Shown: positions 16,642-25,428, numbered from the stretch's first letter. The stretch is 64,000 bases of DNA from Gulosibacter molinativorax (GCF_003010915.2 NZ_CP028426.1:1302001-1366000), one strand, 5' to 3'. Notes: a model not told the origin generated them from the sequence alone. Translations and numbers: made by a program.

Positions 16642-17847
16642 GTGAAACTGAGAACACCGCATTTTATTGGGATTGGCCTTCTAGCCCTCGGCATAGTCGC
16701 GGTCCTTGTCGTCCAGCTCACGGGCATCGGCCGGGGCGGCACGCCCAAGTTCAACCTCACGGTTGTCGACGGCGTCGTCGGGTCCGAAAAGGCCGAGTTC
16801 TTCGAAGACCCAGCGGTGCAGGATGTCTTCGCAAGCCACGGGTACGACGTGCGCGTCACCAAGTCAGGCTCCTGGCGCATGGCCTCCCTCGACGGCGTGA
16901 CCTCGAACGACTTCGCCTTCCCCGCATCCGAAATCGCCGCCGAGAACATCGCGAACACGCACGGCGACGCGGTGGTCTCGACCCACAAGCCGTTCTTCTC
17001 GCCCCTCGCGATCGCCACGTTCGAGCCCATCATGACGCTGCTCGAAACGAACGGCGCGGCCTCGAAGGATGCATCAGGCCGCTGGACGCTCGACATGGCC
17101 GCGTATCTCAAGCTGGTCGAGGACGACACCCGCTGGAACCAGCTGGAAGGCGCCGCGGGCTCCTATAACTCCCCCCGCAGCATCCTCATCACGTCGACCG
17201 ACATCCGCACCTCCAACTCGGCCGGGATGTACCTGGCGCTGTCCTCCTACGTCTTGAACAACAACTCCGTCGTCTCCTCGCAAGCCCAGGCCTCGGAGCA
17301 CATGGACCTGCTGACGAAGCTGTTCGTCTCGCAGGGCTATTCGGGTTCGAGCTCGACGGCACCGTTCGACGACTACCTGTCGCAGGGCATGGGTGCCGTC
17401 CCGATGGTCATGATCTACGAGGGGCAGTTCCTCGAGGAGCAGCTCAAGGAAAACTCGCGCATCCAGGACGGCATGGTGCTCGCGTATCCGTCGCCGACGA
17501 TCTTCTCGGTACACACCGGCGTGACCTTCTCCGAAGAGGGCCAGGCCGTGATGCAGCTGCTCGAGACCGACCCGGAGCTTGCGACGCTGCTCGCCGAGCA
17601 CGGCTTCCGGCCGCAGGGGCAGAACGCCGCCGCCTTCGAGACTTTCTTGCAAGAGGAACAGCTCACGAGCTACCCGAGCACCTCCGAGTTCGTGAATATC
17701 GCGTCCGAGCCGAGCTACGAGGTGCAGGATGCGATGCTCAAGCGAATTAGTGAGGCCTACGACATCTCCGGGGCACCGCCCGCAGTACCCGAAGAAGAGC
17801 AACCCACCGATGCCGATCCCGCGGCAACCGAGGAAGGCAATCCGTGA
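16642..17847 (+). CDS. Membrane-anchored binding-protein-like protein (TelA operon, first gene)
   Basis: 401 residues. An N-terminal membrane anchor (residues 8-27, FIGIGLLALGIVAVLVVQL, no lipobox) is followed by an extracellular domain that looks like a type II solute-binding fold. It has the substrate-loop-like stretch TSTDIRTSNSAGMYLALSSYV (about residues 187-207) and a C-terminal Pro/Glu-rich tail. The GTG start has GGGAAGG upstream. Its end overlaps the SBP-VWA gene by 4 bp (GTGA). The resemblance to the binding half of the next protein suggests they are paralogous ectodomains. The function is unknown; sensing or presenting an anionic ligand is an inference. Confidence 0.75.
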   Translation: MKLRTPHFIGIGLLALGIVAVLVVQLTGIGRGGTPKFNLTVVDGVVGSEKAEFFEDPAVQDVFASHGYDVRVTKSGSWRMASLDGVTSNDFAFPASEIAAENIANTHGDAVVSTHKPFFSPLAIATFEPIMTLLETNGAASKDASGRWTLDMAAYLKLVEDDTRWNQLEGAAGSYNSPRSILITSTDIRTSNSAGMYLALSSYVLNNNSVVSSQAQASEHMDLLTKLFVSQGYSGSSSTAPFDDYLSQGMGAVPMVMIYEGQFLEEQLKENSRIQDGMVLAYPSPTIFSVHTGVTFSEEGQAVMQLLETDPELATLLAEHGFRPQGQNAAAFETFLQEEQLTSYPSTSEFVNIASEPSYEVQDAMLKRISEAYDISGAPPAVPEEEQPTDADPAATEEGNP

Positions 17848-19451
17848 TCAAGGCAATCCACCGCTGGTTCAAGCGAACGGGCGCCCGGCTGAGCGCCGTT
17901 CTGGCACTCGCGCTGACGCTTCCCCTCGCCCTCGCCGGGTGTGGCGCCTTCGGCTCGGGCGAGCCCCTGCGCATCCTCGCCGGCTCCGAGGTCCGCGACC
18001 TGGAGCCCATCCTCGAGGAAATGACCCGCGAGACCGGCGTGCAGATCGAGCTGGAATACATCGGCACGCTCGATGGCACGGAGGCGCTGCTCGAGGCAGG
18101 CAGTAACGGCGAATGGGACGCGACCTGGTTCCCGTCGAACCGCTACCTGTCGCTCTTCCCGGAGGGCCAGGATCTCATCGCGACCAGCGAGTCGATCATG
18201 CGCTCCCCCGTCGTGCTCGGGCTCAAGGCGGATGTCGCATCCTCGCTCGGCTGGTCGGCCGATGCCCCGCCGACGTGGCAAGAAATCATCGACGCCGTGA
18301 ACGCTGGCACGCTGACGTACGGGATGACGAGCCCGATCTCCTCCAACTCGGGGTTCACGACGCTCGTGCAGCTCGCGACCGCGCTTTCCGGCACCGGCAC
18401 CGTGCTCGAGCCCGGTGACGTCGCTGCGACCACCGCTCCCCTGCAGGACTTCGCGAAGGGCCAGCAGCTCGCCTCCGGTTCCTCCGGGTGGCTCCTCGAC
18501 AAGTTCATCGAGGACCCCACCGTCGTGGACGGAATCTTCAACTACGAATCGGTGCTGCAGAACGTCGAGGTCGACGGTGAGCCGCTCACGGTGCTCATCC
18601 CCTCGGATGGCGTCATCACGAGCGACTACCCGCTGGCGCTGCTGAGCGGTGCGGACGAAATGAAGACCGAGCAGTTCAACCTCATGACGGACTACCTGCT
18701 CTCCACCGACGTCCAGCAAAAGATCGCCGATGACACGCACCGCCGCACGAGCGTGACGCCGCCGGCAACGGACGCGAGCGTATTCGAGCTGCCCTTCCCG
18801 AACCAGCTCGGTACCGTGCAGTCGCTGCTGCAGACGTGGATCGCGGACGTCAAGAAGCCCTCGCACATGGTCTTCGCGATCGACACCTCCGGCTCGATGT
18901 CCGGTGACCGCATGACGCAGCTCGACGACGCGCTGCAGGTGCTCTCCGGCATCGATAACCAGGGCACCGGGGCTTTCCTCAAGCTGCAGCCGCGCGAACA
19001 GATCACCTTCCTCGAGTTTGCGAGCAGCGTGAAGTCGGACGAGTCGTTCGCCCTCCCCGCCGATCAGTCGGGTTACGAGGAGGCGATGGCCTCGATTGGC
19101 GAGCACATTTCGACGTTCGAGCCTGGCGGCGGCACGTCGGTGTACACCACCTTGGCCCAGGCGTACGAGAGTGCCGTAGCCGGCGCGGGCGAGGATGCGA
19201 TCTCGTCGATCGTGCTCTTCACCGACGGCCAGAGCAACGAGGGCATGTCGTACGAAGAGTTCGAGTCCTGGTACGAGGGCTTCGTCGCGGAGAATCCCGA
19301 GGCCAAGTCGATCCCGGTCTACACCGTGCAATTCGGCGACGCCAACCGCAGTGAGATGGAGTCGATCGCGACGCTCACCGGCGGCCGCCTCTTCGACGCA
19401 ACCGAAGATTCACTCGCCGCGGCGTTCCGCGAGATCCGAGGCTACCTGTGA
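17844..19451 (+). CDS. Lipoprotein: solute-binding-like domain fused to a von Willebrand A domain
   Basis: 535 residues. Signal peptide with lipobox LALAGC (Cys33), then a binding-protein-like domain (about 40-320) with the loop MTSPISSNSGFTTLVQLATAL, then a VWA domain (about 335-535). The VWA metal site (MIDAS) is intact: D347-T-S-G-S351 plus the later T in GGGTSVYTTL and D in LFTDGQSNEG. It would be anchored outside the membrane and bind a divalent ion and a partner. Translation is coupled by 4-bp overlaps on both sides to the first gene and to the XpaC-like gene. The fused layout in a TelA operon makes it the most distinctive gene here. Confidence 0.85.
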   Translation: MIKAIHRWFKRTGARLSAVLALALTLPLALAGCGAFGSGEPLRILAGSEVRDLEPILEEMTRETGVQIELEYIGTLDGTEALLEAGSNGEWDATWFPSNRYLSLFPEGQDLIATSESIMRSPVVLGLKADVASSLGWSADAPPTWQEIIDAVNAGTLTYGMTSPISSNSGFTTLVQLATALSGTGTVLEPGDVAATTAPLQDFAKGQQLASGSSGWLLDKFIEDPTVVDGIFNYESVLQNVEVDGEPLTVLIPSDGVITSDYPLALLSGADEMKTEQFNLMTDYLLSTDVQQKIADDTHRRTSVTPPATDASVFELPFPNQLGTVQSLLQTWIADVKKPSHMVFAIDTSGSMSGDRMTQLDDALQVLSGIDNQGTGAFLKLQPREQITFLEFASSVKSDESFALPADQSGYEEAMASIGEHISTFEPGGGTSVYTTLAQAYESAVAGAGEDAISSIVLFTDGQSNEGMSYEEFESWYEGFVAENPEAKSIPVYTVQFGDANRSEMESIATLTGGRLFDATEDSLAAAFREIRGYL

Positions 19452-20176
19452 CGCAAGCAAACCGGGCCATGGCGTCCATCGGGATTGGCGTGGTCGTCGG
19501 CGCTGCGGCCGCGGCGGCCTGCATCTTCCTGCTCGGCATCGTCTGGCCTCTCGGTGTCGGTATCGGTGCCGCGGTCGGCGTCGGGGCGGGGCTGCTTTTG
19601 GCACCAACCGCGCCCTCGAAGCTCGAGATCGTGCACGCGACGCCGGTGACGGTCGAGGATTCGCTGAACGCCGTCCTCGACAGCGTCACCGCGATGTCAA
19701 ACACGATGCGGCGGCTGCAGAGCCGCCCGCTTTGGGCGAATTCGGGTGTGGATGAGCGCATCAACCAGTTGCTCGGACGTGTTCGCTCGCTCGCGATGCT
19801 CCCCGAGCTGCGCTCGCGCAAGCAGGTCGACGGCGACGTTCACATGCTCTACGTGATCGGCACCGATTACCTCCCCACGGTCGTCAATCACGCGATCGAG
19901 AATGATCGGATGCACTCATCGTTCTCCGGCGCGAGCTCGCGTGCCCAGGTCGAGCAAAACGTTCAGTCGTTGGATGATCAGCTCGGCGTACTGTCAGAGG
20001 TGCTCGATCGCATCGAAAACGACATCGCGCGCGGTAAGACCCAAAGCATCCAGGAACACGCGGCATTCTTGAAGATGCGTTTCGAGCAGTCCGGCACGAC
20101 CTCGGTGCTCGACCTCCAGCAACCGCTTGAGGCGCCGTCCGCCCATGAACTCCCGTCCAATCGCAAAAGTGAGTGA
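19448..20176 (+). CDS. XpaC-like membrane protein
   Basis: 242 residues. Two closely spaced hydrophobic segments (about 10-30 and 32-52) are followed by a cytoplasmic helical region of about 180 residues. The layout and position directly before telA match XpaC (5-bromo-4-chloroindolyl phosphate hydrolysis) family proteins, which accompany TelA in Bacillus and other Gram-positives. The GTG start overlaps the SBP-VWA stop by 4 bp, and its stop is 3 bases before the telA ATG. The biochemical role of XpaC proteins is unclear. Confidence 0.75.
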   Translation: MTQANRAMASIGIGVVVGAAAAAACIFLLGIVWPLGVGIGAAVGVGAGLLLAPTAPSKLEIVHATPVTVEDSLNAVLDSVTAMSNTMRRLQSRPLWANSGVDERINQLLGRVRSLAMLPELRSRKQVDGDVHMLYVIGTDYLPTVVNHAIENDRMHSSFSGASSRAQVEQNVQSLDDQLGVLSEVLDRIENDIARGKTQSIQEHAAFLKMRFEQSGTTSVLDLQQPLEAPSAHELPSNRKSE

Positions 20177-20179
20177 TGA

Positions 20180-21421
20180 ATGAACCAGAAGCTGCAGCCC
20201 CCGTCGCCCGAGGATCTTGAGCCCATCGAGGCCGCCCCGCCCGTGCAAGAGGTTGAGCCGGCCAAGGCCCACTCGATGCTCCCCGATGTCGACCCGAACA
20301 CTGCCCTCGATCTCCAGCACCGCGCAGACACCTGGGTGGGCCACCTCGCCACGCTCAAGCCGAAGACACCCGAGTACACCGAGCAGGTGCGTGCGATCTC
20401 GCAGGTCGCCCGTCAGGAAATCCAGCAGACGACCAATGCCACCGGTCGCTTCTTCGAGCGGAGCCTGAACCAGGCCAAGACCGAGGGCGACGGCGGTCAG
20501 GCCGTCGAGGTCTCGAAGTCGCTCGTTGACCTCCGCAATGTGGTCGAAGAGCTGCAGCCCGAGCAGCAGAACGCGGTGGGCCGATTCTTCGGCAAGCTGC
20601 CCGGTTCGCGCGGGGTGAAGCGCTACTTCCGTCAGTACGAATCGAACCAGGACCAGCTCAACGCGGTGCTGCACGCGCTTGAGCGCGGCCAAGACAACCT
20701 TCGCAAAGACAACGCTGCGCTCTCGCTCGAGCGACGCACGCTGTGGGATGCGATGGGCGAGCTCAACAAGCTCAGCGCCCTTCTGACCGAGCTCGACCAG
20801 TCGGTGCTGCGCAAGATGGACCAGCTCAGCGCCCAGGGCCAGGTCGAGGAGGTCAAGGCGCTCGAGCAGGATGTGCTCTTCGCCATTCGCCAGCGCCACA
20901 TGGATGTGCAGACCCAGCTCGCGGTGAGCGTGCAGTCGTACCTGTCAATGGATCTCATTCAGGACAACAACCTGAAGCTCGTTGACGGCGTCGAACGCGC
21001 GAAAACCACGACGATGACCGCGCTCCGCACTGCGGTGGTCGTGGCGCAGGCACTCGAGAACCAGCGGCTCGTCCTCGACCAGATCGACGCCGTGAACGCG
21101 ACGACGAACTCGATGATCGAGAAGACCTCGGGGATGCTGCGCGATAACTCCGCGCGCATCCAGGAGCAGGCGGTCACTTCCGGCGTCACGATGGAGACGC
21201 TGCAGAAGGCGTACGACAACGTCTTCGCCGCGATCGACCAGGTCGAGCAGTTCCGGTCGACCGCGAACAAGAACTTCGCGACGTCGATCGAGTCCCTGAG
21301 CCAGCAGCTCGAGCGCGCGACCCCGTACATCGAGCGCTCCCGCGAGAACGAGCTCTCCCGCGAGGCCGAGAACAGCGGCCAGGTCGGCGCCGGCAAGCTG
21401 CCTCCGGAACTCACGCTCTAG
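20180..21421 (+). CDS. telA: TelA/KlaA-family toxic anion resistance protein
   Basis: 413-residue mostly helical cytoplasmic protein of the TelA (tellurite resistance) family. Recognisable parts are the FGKLPGSRGVKRYFRQYES segment (about residues 134-152), KDNAALSLERRTLWDAMGELNKL, and the C-terminal helices with AIDQVEQFRSTANKNFATSIESLSQQLERA. Family members are linked to tellurite and envelope-stress resistance in other bacteria; the molecular activity is not established. It is the last gene of a four-gene operon and is closed by a 19-bp terminator at 21468. Confidence 0.92.
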   Translation: MNQKLQPPSPEDLEPIEAAPPVQEVEPAKAHSMLPDVDPNTALDLQHRADTWVGHLATLKPKTPEYTEQVRAISQVARQEIQQTTNATGRFFERSLNQAKTEGDGGQAVEVSKSLVDLRNVVEELQPEQQNAVGRFFGKLPGSRGVKRYFRQYESNQDQLNAVLHALERGQDNLRKDNAALSLERRTLWDAMGELNKLSALLTELDQSVLRKMDQLSAQGQVEEVKALEQDVLFAIRQRHMDVQTQLAVSVQSYLSMDLIQDNNLKLVDGVERAKTTTMTALRTAVVVAQALENQRLVLDQIDAVNATTNSMIEKTSGMLRDNSARIQEQAVTSGVTMETLQKAYDNVFAAIDQVEQFRSTANKNFATSIESLSQQLERATPYIERSRENELSREAENSGQVGAGKLPPELTL

Positions 21422-21467
21422 CGCTGGTTAAGTAGCCGCAAAGCGGCGTATTGTAGCCCCGCAGCGC

Positions 21468-21515
21468 ACAACGCGGGCCGAACGAGACTTCTCGTTCGGC
21501 CCGCGTTGTTTGTCT
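21468..21515 (+). terminator. Rho-independent terminator after telA
   Basis: Nineteen-base perfect stem (21468-21486 with 21491-21509), loop ACTT, then TTGTCTC. It closes the four-gene TelA operon. Confidence 0.9.
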
Positions 21516-21537
21516 CTGCTGGTTTCGCCACAGGGCC

Positions 21538-21592
21538 GGTTTCGATACACGGCCTCCGGCCGCACTCAACCAGCGGGGCTCAGCCAGCGGGG
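21538..21592. repeat. Intergenic TCGATAC hairpin repeat with 14-bp tandem tail
   Basis: A TTTCGATAC block, a small GGCC(T)CCGGCC hairpin and CACTCAACCAGCGG are followed by a 14-bp tandem: CTCAACCAGCGGGG (21565-21578) and CTCAGCCAGCGGGG (21579-21592). The element ends 3 bases before the stop of the next gene. It shares its layout with the repeat at 30372-30399. Confidence 0.6.
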
Positions 21593-21595
21593 TTG

Positions 21596-22207
21596 CTACA
21601 CCCAGTCGCCCTGCTTCTCGGCGCCGATGGTGGTGTCGGGGCCGTGGCCCGTCTTCACGACGACGTCATCGCCGAGCGAGAAGAGCTTCTCGCGGATCGA
21701 GTCCTCGATCGTCGGTCGGTCGCTGTAGCTGCGTCCGGTCGCACCGGGCCCGCCCTCGAATAGCGTGTCGCCGCTGAACAGAACACCAAGTTCGGGCGCC
21801 CATAGGCACACCGCGCCGGGCGCGTGCCCGGGGGTTGCGATGACCTCGAGTCGCGTGCCACCAATCTCGATGACCTGACCGTCCGTGAGGTCGCCGTCAG
21901 GCTGACGCTCCGGGTGGGTCATGTCCCACAGCACGCGGTCCTCGGGGTTCAGCAGGATGGGCGCACCGGTCGCGTCTGCGACCTCCGGGGCGAAGCGGAC
22001 GTGGTCATCGTGCGCGTGCGTGCACACGACGGCCTTCAGCGTGCGGTCGCCCACGAGCGCGAGGACGGCCTGCGGATCGTGCGGTGCATCGATCACGATG
22101 CATTCGCTGTCGTCGCCGACGACCCAGACATTGTTGTCGACATCAAAGGTCTGGCCGTCGAGCGAGAACGTGCCGCTCGTGACGACGTGGTCGATACGCG
22201 CGGTCAT
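21596..22207 (-). CDS. Metallo-beta-lactamase-fold hydrolase partnered with MscR
   Basis: 203 residues with the zinc signature T-H-A-H-D-D-H (about residues 63-69), later His in TPGHAPGA and Asp in FSGDTLF, and a final TGHGPDTTI. It starts 1 base after the stop of the mycothiol-dependent dehydrogenase gene. Homologues occupy the same place in many mycothiol-containing actinobacteria and are proposed to cleave the S-formylmycothiol made by MscR, completing formaldehyde conversion to formate. The pairing is seen; the reaction is inferred from the family and context. Confidence 0.9.
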   Translation of the reverse strand: MTARIDHVVTSGTFSLDGQTFDVDNNVWVVGDDSECIVIDAPHDPQAVLALVGDRTLKAVVCTHAHDDHVRFAPEVADATGAPILLNPEDRVLWDMTHPERQPDGDLTDGQVIEIGGTRLEVIATPGHAPGAVCLWAPELGVLFSGDTLFEGGPGATGRSYSDRPTIEDSIREKLFSLGDDVVVKTGHGPDTTIGAEKQGDWV

Positions 22208-23311
22208 TTACTTCGCCTCCGCTGCATCCTCGAGGATGACAACCGACCGTAGGACCTCGCCGCGGCCCATCTTCTCGAATGCCGCGTCGATGTCGTTGAT
22301 GCCGATCGTTTCCGACACGAACTTGTCGAGCGGGAAACGGCCCTGGAGGTAGAGATCCGCGAGCATCGGGAAGTCGCGCTCTGGCAGGCAGTCGCCATAC
22401 CAGCTCGACTTCAGCGCACCGCCGCGACCGAAGACCTCCGCGAGCGGGAGGGTGATTTCCATGTCCGGGGTCGGAACGCCGACGAGCACGACACGACCGG
22501 CGAGGTCGCGCGCGTAGAACGCCTGCTCGTACGTCTCAGGGCGGCCCACCGCCTCGACGACGACGTCGGCACCAAAGCCGCCGGTGAGCTCGCGGATAGC
22601 CTCAACCGCATCCTCGACCTTCGAGTTCACCGTGTGGGTCGCACCGAACTCGCGTGCCTGCTCGAGCTTGCGGTCATCGACGTCGACCGCGATGATCTTG
22701 GTCGCGCCAGCGATTTCTGCGCCGGCGATTGCCGCGGTGCCAACGCCACCGCAGCCGATAACTGCGACAGACTCGCCGCGACGGACAGCCGCGGTGTTGA
22801 TCGAGGCTCCGACACCGGCCATGATGCCGCAGCCGATGAGGCCAGCCGCTGCGGGCTCGACGCCTTCATCCACCTTGGTGCACTGGCCCGCGGCCACGAG
22901 CGTCTTCTCGATGAACGCGCCGATGCCGAGCGCGGGCGAGAGCTCCGTGCCGTCTTCGAGGGTCATCTTCTGCTCGGCATTCTTCGTCGCGAAGCAGTAC
23001 CAGGGCTCGCCACGGTCGCACGCACGGCAGTCGCCGCACACCGCACGCCAGTTGAGAACGACATAGTCGCCAACCTCGACGTTGGTGACTCCCTCTCCGA
23101 CCTGCTCGACGATGCCCGCGGCCTCGTGGCCGAGCAGGTACGGGTAGTCGTTACCGATGCCGCCCGAGACGTAGTGATAGTCGGTGTGGCAGACGCCGCA
23201 CGCCTGAATGCGGACCACTGCCTCACCGGGGCCTGCGTCGGGAACATTGATGTTGACCAGTTCGACAGGGGCATCCTTGGCCCGCGAAATTACACCTTTA
23301 ACCTGCTGCAT
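22208..23311 (-). CDS. mscR: S-(hydroxymethyl)mycothiol dehydrogenase (formaldehyde dehydrogenase)
   Basis: 367-residue zinc alcohol dehydrogenase of the mycothiol-dependent class, also acting as S-nitrosomycothiol reductase in characterised members. Catalytic zinc ligands lie in [16 protein letters not shown] and GHEAAG, with structural zinc cysteines in [15 protein letters not shown]. The Rossmann motif is [15 protein letters not shown] and the cofactor-specificity Asp is in IIAVDVDD. Start 23311 has AAGGAG upstream; the longer frame to 23428 lacks support. It is followed directly by its metallo-hydrolase partner. Its presence implies a mycothiol-producing host. Confidence 0.95.
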   Translation of the reverse strand: MQQVKGVISRAKDAPVELVNINVPDAGPGEAVVRIQACGVCHTDYHYVSGGIGNDYPYLLGHEAAGIVEQVGEGVTNVEVGDYVVLNWRAVCGDCRACDRGEPWYCFATKNAEQKMTLEDGTELSPALGIGAFIEKTLVAAGQCTKVDEGVEPAAAGLIGCGIMAGVGASINTAAVRRGESVAVIGCGGVGTAAIAGAEIAGATKIIAVDVDDRKLEQAREFGATHTVNSKVEDAVEAIRELTGGFGADVVVEAVGRPETYEQAFYARDLAGRVVLVGVPTPDMEITLPLAEVFGRGGALKSSWYGDCLPERDFPMLADLYLQGRFPLDKFVSETIGINDIDAAFEKMGRGEVLRSVVILEDAAEAK

Positions 23312-23414
23312 CCTTGCTCCTTCAGTAGTCGTAACGACCCATTTTCTCGCGGGCGCGAAGATCGAGACGCGTCCGATGAGGGCGGGGTCAGGCCGGTTCC
23401 ATCCTCGCATGCGA

Positions 23415-23444
23415 AACGGCCCCCACATTGCTGCGAGGGCCGTT
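23415..23444 (-). terminator. Hairpin downstream of csbD-like gene
   Basis: AACGGCCC and GGGCCGTT arms around a 14-base loop, followed on the minus strand by TTTCGC. It lies 16 bases past the CsbD stop. The weak U-tract limits confidence. Confidence 0.5.
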
Positions 23445-23459
23445 CCATTGAGAGATTAA

Positions 23460-23663
23460 TTAGTTGTTCTTCCCGCGAAGATTGTCGATAGCGTCGGTCA
23501 CGCCGTCCTTGACGTCTTCGACCTTATCCTTTAGGCCAGCAGATGCTTGATCTGCCTTGCCTTCACGACGGAGCTCGTCGTTGTCGCTCGCGGCACCGAA
23601 TGCCTCCTTGGCACGGCCACCGAGGTCTTCGCCCTTGTTCTCTAGACGGTCTTCGAAACTCAT
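23460..23663 (-). CDS. CsbD-family stress protein
   Basis: 67-residue hydrophilic helical protein (MSFEDRLENKGEDLGGRAKEAFG, then KADQASAGLKDKVEDVKDGV) matching the CsbD family of general-stress-induced small proteins of unknown molecular role. GAGGAGC precedes the ATG. It stands alone between the mscR pair and the flavoprotein fusion. CsbD genes are typically under an alternative sigma factor, but no such promoter was recognised here. Confidence 0.92.
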   Translation of the reverse strand: MSFEDRLENKGEDLGGRAKEAFGAASDNDELRREGKADQASAGLKDKVEDVKDGVTDAIDNLRGKNN

Positions 23664-23790
23664 TTAGCTCCTCTCGATCCAGCGGTTGACGCAACTGCGT
23701 CATGAATAAGGTTTAGCTTCCCAGGCCCTCCTTGGCGTCACGTTTGGGCGCGGTGGGAATGACTGAGACTTGTCGCCTCAACTTGCATTT

Positions 23791-25428
23791 TCAGCTTCGC
23801 TGCAGCAAAAGTACGCCGTCTTCGAGTTCTGCCGGTGCTCCGTCTGGTGCCATCGCTGAGCGGATGCGCGCCTCGGCAATCACGACGCGCCAAGATGCAG
23901 GGTCGAGCGCCAGCGCCTCGAGCTCCTGTTCAGGGCTGAGGAAGGTGTGGTGATGGTTGTGCTTGTGCTTGTGCTTGTGCTTGTGCTCATGCTCGGCTTG
24001 GTCGGCGCCGCCAAACCACGGCGGCGGTGCGGCGTGGGTAATGACGAGAAGGTGTCCGCCCTGGCCTACAAGCTCACTCGCGCTGCGCAGGATCTCGGTG
24101 CGCGGCAGCGCCAGGGTCGAGTGCAGGAAGCTCGCGGTCACAAGGTCGAAGCGCTCGTCCAGTTGCAACGCGTCCGGGGATGCGAGGTCGACCACGCGGA
24201 AGCTTGCTCGGCCTCGCGCTGCCGACGTATCGGGCGCAGCCGAAGCGCCGAACGCAGCCGCCGCCTGTTCGGCCCGGGCTACCGCCACGGAGGAAATGTC
24301 GAGCCCGAGCGCATCCCAACCCTGGCTGGCGAGCCAGACCACATCCGCACCCTCTCCCGATCCAAGGTCGAGCGCGGCACCTGGTGCGAGGTCCGCCACG
24401 ACGTCGACGAGCGTGGCGTTGGGACGACCCGACCACATCGCGGGCTTTTCGCCGTATCGACCGTTCCAGTAGTCGGCGGTCGCCTCCGAGGGCTCATTCG
24501 AAGCCGCCACCGCAAGATCGAAATCTTCCTCAACCAACGCCATGTTCAGCTGCGCCGCAGCGAACGCGGCATCGCCCGCGGCCTGCGGGACGGCGGCCCC
24601 TGGGTTCACGACGTTTCCGGCTGCCCACACTCGATTCGCACTAGTCTTGCCCGTCGCGTCCACCGCGATGAACGACCCCAACGGGGTGTCGTTACGCGTG
24701 AGTTCGAGGTCGGCCAGGAAACCATCATTCGGGGTCGCTTGCCCGAACGTGAAAATGGCGTCGAGCGGATAGCTCTCCCCCGAGGCCGTTCGCACCTCGT
24801 CGATGGTGTCGCCCTCGCCAAGCACTTCCGTGATCGGCGACTCGACGATGCGGATGCCCCGGGCCCGCAGCCTCTCGCCGAGCGGCTCGGGAAGCCGGAC
24901 ACCATCACCGAGGAACACCGTGAGGTCGTCGCTCCATTGGCGGATCATCTGAGCCTGATGGAAGCCGAACTCTGAGAGTACGAGAACGCCGAGCCGACCG
25001 TCGCGCACTTCCCAGCCGTGGCAGTACGGGCAGTGCAGCACCGTCTTGCCCCACCGCGAGCGCAGCCCAGAAATATCGGGCAGGATGTCGGTGAGCCCGG
25101 TTGTCACGACGGCCGCGCGAGCCTCGTGAATGTCACCCTCGGCGGTCTGCACTCGAACGCCGCGCTCGCGCTCGGTGACTCCCGCCACGCGCGCCTCGAG
25201 GAATTCGACGCCATACTCACCCGCTTGCTCGCGACCGGTGCGCACGATCTCGAGCGGCGGCACGCCGTCGAGACCGAGAATATTGTGCGCGTGGTCGGCG
25301 AAGCGGTTCCGTGGCAGGCCGCCATCGATCACGAGTGTTCGTCGGCGCGAGCGCCCGAGCGCGAGTGCTGCGCTGAGCCCTGCCGCGCCTCCGCCGATCA
25401 CGATCGCGTCCCAAGTAGTTGTTGTCAT
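23791..25428 (-). CDS. Fusion of FAD/NAD(P)-dependent disulfide-reductase-like protein and SAM methyltransferase
   Basis: 545 residues. Residues 1-305 form a thioredoxin-reductase-like flavoprotein: FAD motif G12-G-G14-A-A-G17, redox-type C133-P-Y-C136-H-G-W-E, second nucleotide fold near 145-170, and AAGNVVNPGAAVPQAAGDAAFAA near the flavin end. Residues 315-545 form a class I methyltransferase with SAM motif LDLGSGEGAD (353-362) and acidic LGLDIS. Within the methyltransferase, residues 480-494 hold nine His in fifteen positions. The order is known from other actinobacterial annotations; the substrate is not. It is divergent from a cupin regulator. It may act in thiol or metalloid chemistry (speculative). 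Confidence 0.88.
   Translation of the reverse strand: MTTTTWDAIVIGGGAAGLSAALALGRSRRRTLVIDGGLPRNRFADHAHNILGLDGVPPLEIVRTGREQAGEYGVEFLEARVAGVTERERGVRVQTAEGDIHEARAAVVTTGLTDILPDISGLRSRWGKTVLHCPYCHGWEVRDGRLGVLVLSEFGFHQAQMIRQWSDDLTVFLGDGVRLPEPLGERLRARGIRIVESPITEVLGEGDTIDEVRTASGESYPLDAIFTFGQATPNDGFLADLELTRNDTPLGSFIAVDATGKTSANRVWAAGNVVNPGAAVPQAAGDAAFAAAQLNMALVEEDFDLAVAASNEPSEATADYWNGRYGEKPAMWSGRPNATLVDVVADLAPGAALDLGSGEGADVVWLASQGWDALGLDISSVAVARAEQAAAAFGASAAPDTSAARGRASFRVVDLASPDALQLDERFDLVTASFLHSTLALPRTEILRSASELVGQGGHLLVITHAAPPPWFGGADQAEHEHKHKHKHKHNHHHTFLSPEQELEALALDPASWRVVIAEARIRSAMAPDGAPAELEDGVLLLQRS
23947..23991. repeat. Hexamer tandem encoding a His-Lys run
   Basis: Repeats of GTGCTT (AAGCAC on the coding strand) encode alternating Lys-His within the methyltransferase half of the fusion gene. 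The repeat keeps frame when units are gained or lost because the unit is six bases. Confidence 0.85.

Noticed and set aside
17757..19331. Minus-strand open frame of about 520 codons opposite the SBP-VWA gene.
   Set aside because: Shadow frame. The plus-strand product has a signal peptide, lipobox and MIDAS motif, so the plus-strand reading is the real one.
23947..23995. Short tandem repeats that might be a CRISPR array.
   Set aside because: The hexamer unit has no spacers and lies inside a coding frame. No cas gene is present.
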